A DNA stretch of 64,000 nt from Albugo candida (taxonomy: Eukaryota > Oomycota > Peronosporomycetes > Albuginales): NCBI GenBank assembly GCA_040437565.1, contig JBDOQK010000046.1:124001-188000 (forward strand). The letters run 5' to 3'. Position 1 is the stretch's first letter. Every line of letters begins with the position of its first letter. The notes beneath the pieces are model-generated. The model saw only the letters and a list, made by a program, of their open reading frames with translations. It did no database searches and was not told the DNA's origin. A program made the translations under genes and the position numbers. Positions 58,741-64,000 of this stretch are shown here, one piece after another.

Positions 58741-58973
58741 GCTATAGATTGCGGTAAGCAGCTATATTGAGATGCCACAGTCTTCGCATCCAATGAGGGA
58801 CAATGATAAGTAGGAGGTCAAATGCCCACAGGAACGATATTTACAGTAAACTCACTGATCGCAATTCGGTCGTCCAGTTGTGTGGAAGATGCCAAAAGGA
58901 AGCTTCGGTGTTCAGAACAGAACTCAAGGGGTATCTCTAGAATCCCCCATTCTGCGACTTTTAAACGCTATGC

Positions 58974-60590
58974 TTAGTTAAGCTTGGAACTAATATGAGG
59001 TGTCTCAACTAAGAGGGACGTCTTTGAAATGATGTGAATGCTTGGTCTTTGTCTATCAGTCATAAAAGGATCCAGCATGTAATTGGAACAAATGTGTCTC
59101 TTTACTGAACGATGAAATGATAAAAAGCAATTGCGAGGTCTCTCGGTCATATACTGCGCCTTTGATGGTATCCTATATATTTCATGTTCATCATGTGACC
59201 ACGGAGAAATGACTTGCAGGAAGACGGCTCCAGTCCTTTCACGTATCCGCATCGTTCTTTGCACTGGAAAAATTGTTCAGCAGGATCAGTCAGTATCGTT
59301 GCATCATTCTAGATGAAATGATAACCAAGCGAGCTCCCACGGTACCTTACAGCATACAACTGAAACGATTTACAAGCCGGTTCTTCAATGACGAAGTTTT
59401 GATACATACGTGTGAGTGTGGTCTCAGTATTCTCAGCGTGTCGGTCGATAAAAAATTATCCACTGGGAAGCTGTCTCTATCACGAATCCTTGCCATTCTT
59501 TTATAAGCAATATGAAGTAAGATCTTTTTGATGTCGTTCAAGCTCTTGAGCTGATGACGGGAAGATGCTAAGCCATGTATATCTTTCCAATTGGTAAAAT
59601 ACGCATTTTGGTTTTCGAACAATTGGTGATGCATGGGGAAAATATCAATCATTCTGTCACAATCCCTTGGCTTCGATCATAATCAAGCAGAATGACCGTT
59701 TACAATTAGGAACTATATCAGTGGTTTTGTAATTGCTACGAAAGATGCAAAGCTCAGCCGATGATTGCTTTGTTTTGTAGTGAAAGAAATATGTTTGAAT
59801 AGCTAACGCTACACTATGCATAGCCAAGCATTCACGACAAACATCATCTTCTATGTAATAAGCGATGACCATACATTGTAGTACTGGACGAACTTCATGC
59901 TGTTTTATTGTGCTAGAGATCATTGCAGCTGGGAGGGGAATCAAGGAGATTTCTGGGTGTTGTGGTAATACTACATCTTTTGAGAAAAAAGCTGGTATTC
60001 TGAAAACTTGTCGCTGTTTAAGTAATGATATCTCGTATTTTCATTGTCCCGGATCTGTACCTCGCTCAACTGCCGGAGTCTCCATCGTGGCGGATATTAT
60101 AGATGCTGCGAGTAGATGCATACTATTTTCCAACTTATTGACTTTATCTGCCAAGAGGAACTGCTGGGGCTCGCTTATAGTTCCGGAATCGGGGGTGAAT
60201 GATGTAGTCAATCACGCTGAAAATATGCAACAATCATACGAATTGCTATGTGAAGCAAATGCTCGCATGACATCCGAATGATCTTTTACCCAATAGTCTG
60301 GATTCACTAGTGGCTTGAATCAAATAAATTCTTGTGATCCCGACGAGCCAAATGAGGCACTTATGACAATGTGATGTATATTTTGGTTCTGAAATAGTCA
60401 ACTTAAAAATTCCTGATAATGTCGGTACATTTTTGATCTGTACGTTCTCGCTCGTGGCCATCAACGCAGTGAGAAGCAGGACGCATACGGTACTTGACGC
60501 TGTATGATGGAGGGTAAATGACAGGCTGATAGTACCTGTTCTAGTTGTATGCATGATTGTATACAGGGAATCATTATTCATCCTCCGCAA
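58974..60590 (-). pseudogene. Decayed member of the secreted cysteine-motif family
   Basis: The minus strand starts with a hydrophobic leader (SSTVCVLLLTALMATSENVQ). It then has IFKLTISEPKYTSHCHKCLIW-LVG, in which CHKC-LIWLV-G fits the CX2CX5G pattern exactly. Further downstream QCMVIAYYIEDD and AIQTYFFHYKTK resemble DCLVVIAYNSIKHEP and SYFEVKVTHMDTK of the gene at 835-2365. The frame is broken in several places, so it looks like a relic. It could alternatively be an intron-bearing gene, but I could not find a consistent set of introns. Confidence 0.45.
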
Positions 60591-60696
60591 AGGGAATTCC
60601 TAACCTCACCCTCGCTTTTTCCTAAACTCACCCCATCCATTTTTTAGCCAATCATATTACATCATTTTAGTACATCATATTTGATATTTTTAGCCA

Positions 60697-60890
60697 GCCG
60701 GATCTACTGAATTTACAGCAACGGTAAGTTTAAGATCTCCACTGGTGGAAGATCACCATCTCGTGAAGAGTCGTAGGCAGTGAAAGGTCGTAGAGAGACA
60801 TAAGATAGTTGCTAAGGAGTTTTCAATATACCTTCGAAACTATAGGTCTTTGTGTGCGACCTATGTGCGGTTTCCAATAGTGATAGAAGT
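60697..60890 (+). repeat. Copia LTR fragment
   Basis: This matches 363-553 (for example GGATCTACTGA, GAGTCGTAGGCAGTGAAAGGTCG and AGGTCTTTGTG) with substitutions and small indels. No internal Copia sequence follows, so it is a solo or truncated LTR. Confidence 0.6.
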
Positions 60891-61703
60891 TGTTAGAAGG
60901 GATGGGATGCATGCAACATTACAAAATACATCAATAAGAGCTTCAGTGGATTTGCTGTCGATTTACAATGGGATCAGGCTTTCTTGTGCAAATCATAAAA
61001 AAACTCAGAATACCAATGCAATAGAATCCATCTGCGTAGACACAATAATATTTGGAAATCTAATGTGGCATGAATTTCGACGAGAGATATCAAAGCATGC
61101 ATTGATCATAGCCTGCAAATAGTGTCAATTAGCCCGCAACAACAATAGCGAATTACCAAGGACCACTTTCGCCGTCGTACATCAGCAGACCCTGGGCATA
61201 CCATGTGAACATAAATTCAATCAGCAAATTCAACACAACACGCCACTTGCAAAAGAAGACGTTGGCTCACACTGGTGGCTCAAGCAGGAAACCCCCATCA
61301 ACCTATCATTGCCAATCTACAACTTTAATCGAAAAGACAGGAAAGTGTTGACTTGCTAACTTTGAAGCTATCTCATCGGCAATATCACATTTACAATTCA
61401 ATTCGCGAACAATTAAACACAAACAAAACAATCCAAGATCCTCCGACAATCAGGGGAAGAGGCAGGCCATCAGGTTCACGCAATCATTCAGCACAAAGAG
61501 ATACTTCAGCTTTGGATATGTCTGGCAAGAAAATCAAACTCGAATTTCTAATCAACAAACCCGACGCCTTCTCAGAGTACGTATTTGTCAAGCAACAGGA
61601 CCTAATGCCAGGAGTTGCAGGCTGTGTCCTGCATCAAGTTCCACTTTTCATCAGATCAGTCAAGAATGATTGGCTAAAAAATTCCCATCCACAAATTGAA
61701 TAG
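60850..61703 (+). mobile_element. MULE transposase C-terminal remnant
   Basis: Translation gives FRREISKHALIIACK, CQLARNNNSELP, TLGIPCEHKFNQQIQ, GSHWWLKQE and further on GRGRPSGSRNHSAQRD. The order (HAL helix, C-x-H of a SWIM finger, H-HW, then RGRPxGS-N) is that of the C-terminal part of Mutator-like transposases in oomycetes. The frame is interrupted. A terminal-repeat-like GGGAATCATTATTCA at 60566 may be its left end. Confidence 0.5.
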
Positions 61704-61770
61704 ATTACTTGGAACTCGTGGCCTCTGATTGGTCTGAATGAATGCAAGGCAACAAACACAATATAATCAC

Positions 61771-62688
61771 GGGAATCGGTATTCAGCCTCAAACCTCCAT
61801 CACTTGATGGATTAATTGGAAATCGTGATCTCCGAATGGTCTGAACTAAAAATGCAAAGCAGCGGGCTATTGTCAAAGTGTAGCTGCTGCCAAGTTCTGA
61901 GAGGCGACGAGAAAGGTTTCAGCAGCAGGTATACGCACAGCTCATTGGCAGTACCAGTAGCAGCGTAGTGATGACCGGTATTTGTCAAAGTTTGTAGACA
62001 GTGATGAAGTGCAAGGAATTGCGACGCAGTGCCATTAACTGCAACTAACTTCAACTTCAGTTTACTTAAAGGATTCTTGACATTCACAATGGGCTATACT
62101 TGCACCCATGCTTTTCGTCATCAACTCATACCACAGCTGTTAATGATTTTGATCAGCATTGATGGCTGGTACAGACAACGTCAATTTATATTGAAGCTGG
62201 GACCATGCCAATTGAAATAGCATTGAAAAGCATTTGCTGATGGGTGTCAGGATGCTTCCAATCATCGTAAGCGAGTGCTGCTAGCTATGTCTTGGCAGTA
62301 CCAGAAATGAGAAATTCGTGATCCTGTGGAAGTGCACACGCTTGGTACGCCATCGTTCAACGTAGCGACTTGATCGAAGTTTGAGCATGTTACTGCTGCT
62401 TTGGATGCTCCTGTGCATTACTGAAGATGTCGGATCTGACAATAGACAGGCCACAGTGCCAAAATCTGCCGTCAAGAAGCAACAGCACCACCACCAACAG
62501 CACCAACAATACCCGCGGCACTAGATTAGCTATAGACTTAGATTAGGTAGTACAAAATTTGTAGAAACCGAAGTTTTTTTTGCGTGATTTTATTGTATCT
62601 ATTGAGACCAATCAGAGGCCACAATTGTCATTAATTTATAGGGGCTGGGGGCTGATTACAGAAAAGGTGGGGGCCGAATAACGGTTCC
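61771..62688. mobile_element. Non-autonomous MULE-related element, second copy
   Basis: The left end is GGGAATCGGTATTCAGCC (61771) and the inverted right end is GGGCCGAATAACGGTTCC (62688). The interior aligns with 52735-53504 (GGGCTATNCTTGC, CATGCTTTTCGTCATCAA, GGTGTCAGGATGCTTCCAATCATCG). A further direct terminal unit lies just left (about 61700-61770). The SWIM-like piece GYTCTHAFRHQLIPQ is kept. Confidence 0.55.
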
Positions 62689-64000
62689 TTATTTTATAGT
62701 CACAAGCTTGTCGCGTGTTTTCACTTCTTTTTGCCGCTGTTGATACAGCTCGTTGTGCTCAACACGCAGCACCATGCAATCGTATGATGTAGGATGCGCA
62801 AAACACATCTATCGCTATTCGCGACTCATCAGGAGAAGTGATCTTACGACGTTGTCATCATGTGACTTTACCTTCCATATTTACTTGAGCCAAATTGAGT
62901 GCCATTAGTGACTAGCATCTTCTATTTGCCCGGAAGACAACTGTCTACATCGACTTCGTAGTGACGAATAAAATCTGCCGAAGCGCAGAATTCAGATCAC
63001 TGTTAGTTTTCAGCTGATGTTCACAAAGTAAGAATGACGGACTCCATCGAGAAGCGCACACCAAGGATATCACCTGCTTTATCGCCAATATTACCTAGAA
63101 AGCGTATTTGAATAACTTATTAAAAGCTGCAAAAAAGATAAAAATCTACCTCGAAGAGTCGCGCACAATTCGTGATGAATGTGGGTCTAACAGCTGGTGA
63201 GTACTCTATGCATAGCACTATAGCAACGCAAAACATTAAGAGAAGGAAACTTCTAGGACAGGCATACTGCATTGCATTAAGGTCCTACTGATATGAATTG
63301 TACAATCCTGATGCCGTGATCGCAACTTTCTCGGATCCAAACACAAGAAGTAGGTCGGAAAGGTAGAAATATAAGCAATACTTTCCGGCCCCTTGTCCTG
63401 ATTCAAGCAGTGTCTATCGATGCAATCTATAGTGCAGAGCTTCAGTCAGCAGGTCATGCTTTCAAGTTACGCAAAAGTGAGCAGGTGTAAGCCCAACCAC
63501 ACTTTTCGTTCTCAAATCCCCACCGTAATCTCAAGCATCTTTAAGAAGTATATGTGTATGAACACATTCGTGTATTAGCGCCAACTTTGCTTACGGTCAA
63601 AGTGATGTCTTTGATAACCCTGTTATCAAGGACGAGAGATCGATGCTGTAGTAACATAGGCAGTCAAACCAGTAACTCCAAAATAGGACATCATAAACTC
63701 ACATTATCAGACTCCACGAATCTTTTCAAATTTGGTTTTGACTACATGTACCACCGATCCATCACAATCGTTTTTATATTCTGAAATTCTTGGAGGGTGA
63801 ATTGCGCTTACACGTACCTTAGAGGATCACACATCAGAGTGGTATGCTGCACAAGTATTCCCATTCGGTGCCATCATGTCTGCAACAGACGTGACATAGC
63901 TTACACGAAGCACAAGAAGATGACCGACATACTATACACATATCGAACTTTTACGAAAATCGAGACACGTTAGACAGGAGACTAAATCAATGGAAGACTG
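62689..64000. other. Unassigned sequence at the right edge
   Basis: No frame with recognisable content, no repeat shared with the rest of the window and no RNA gene was seen. The longest frame (63554-63784, 76 residues) shows no family features. Confidence 0.4.

Noticed and set aside
1-64000. tRNA or rRNA genes
   Set aside because: I looked for B-box-like GGTTCGANTCC and for rRNA blocks and found none convincing; a covariance-model scan was not possible.

Overview
The window looks like a piece of a compact oomycete genome, most likely a white-rust (Albugo-type) species. This is inferred from several things: an FYVE-plus-GAF protein, a PP2C/cyclic-nucleotide-binding/kinase fusion, a trehalose synthase with a starch-binding domain, introns of only about 43-71 bp with GT..AG ends, genes about 100 bp apart, and secreted proteins with paired CxxC motifs that resemble the Albugo 'CCG' effector class. 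No database search was possible, so the species level is inference.

Layout. Positions 1-19900 form a repeat-rich accessory block. It holds relics of two Copia elements, one Gypsy element and two LINEs, members of a secreted cysteine-motif protein family on the minus strand (835-2365, about 6430-6600, 14285-15300), and a large old segmental duplication (about 6430-11660 against 15105-19640). A different LINE sits in each copy. Positions 19944-52410 are a dense island of fifteen conserved or probable genes. In order they are: an FYVE-GAF protein, an MIT-domain protein, a pepsin-like aspartic protease, an unrecognised multi-exon gene, the PP2C/cNMP-binding/pseudokinase protein, trehalose-6-phosphate synthase/phosphatase, a nucleotide-sugar transporter, an AF4-like nuclear protein, a CASTOR-like ACT-domain protein, exocyst Exo70, a METTL2/6/8-type tRNA m3C methyltransferase, IFT70, PFK-2/FBPase-2, a small hypothetical and gamma-tubulin complex protein 2. 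Positions 52495-62688 are again repeats: Mutator-like (MULE) elements with multiplied termini, an LTR-bounded Copia element, LTR fragments and a decayed secreted-protein gene. The last 1.3 kb shows nothing I can name.

Themes. Several genes serve flagellated zoospores and polarised growth (IFT70, GCP2, Exo70 and possibly the PP2C-cNMP fusion). Others concern nutrient and carbon control (CASTOR-like, PFK-2, trehalose synthesis). Three enzymes have a second domain in which a key catalytic residue is replaced: the kinase part of the PP2C fusion, the bisphosphatase part of PFKFB and the phosphatase part of the trehalose protein.

Assembly. Thirteen runs of exactly 100 N occur. At six of them (and probably a seventh at 43776) the same sequence stands on both sides, so they are unmerged contig overlaps. 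Two of these fall inside coding exons and create false duplications (30403-31078 and 40614-41021).
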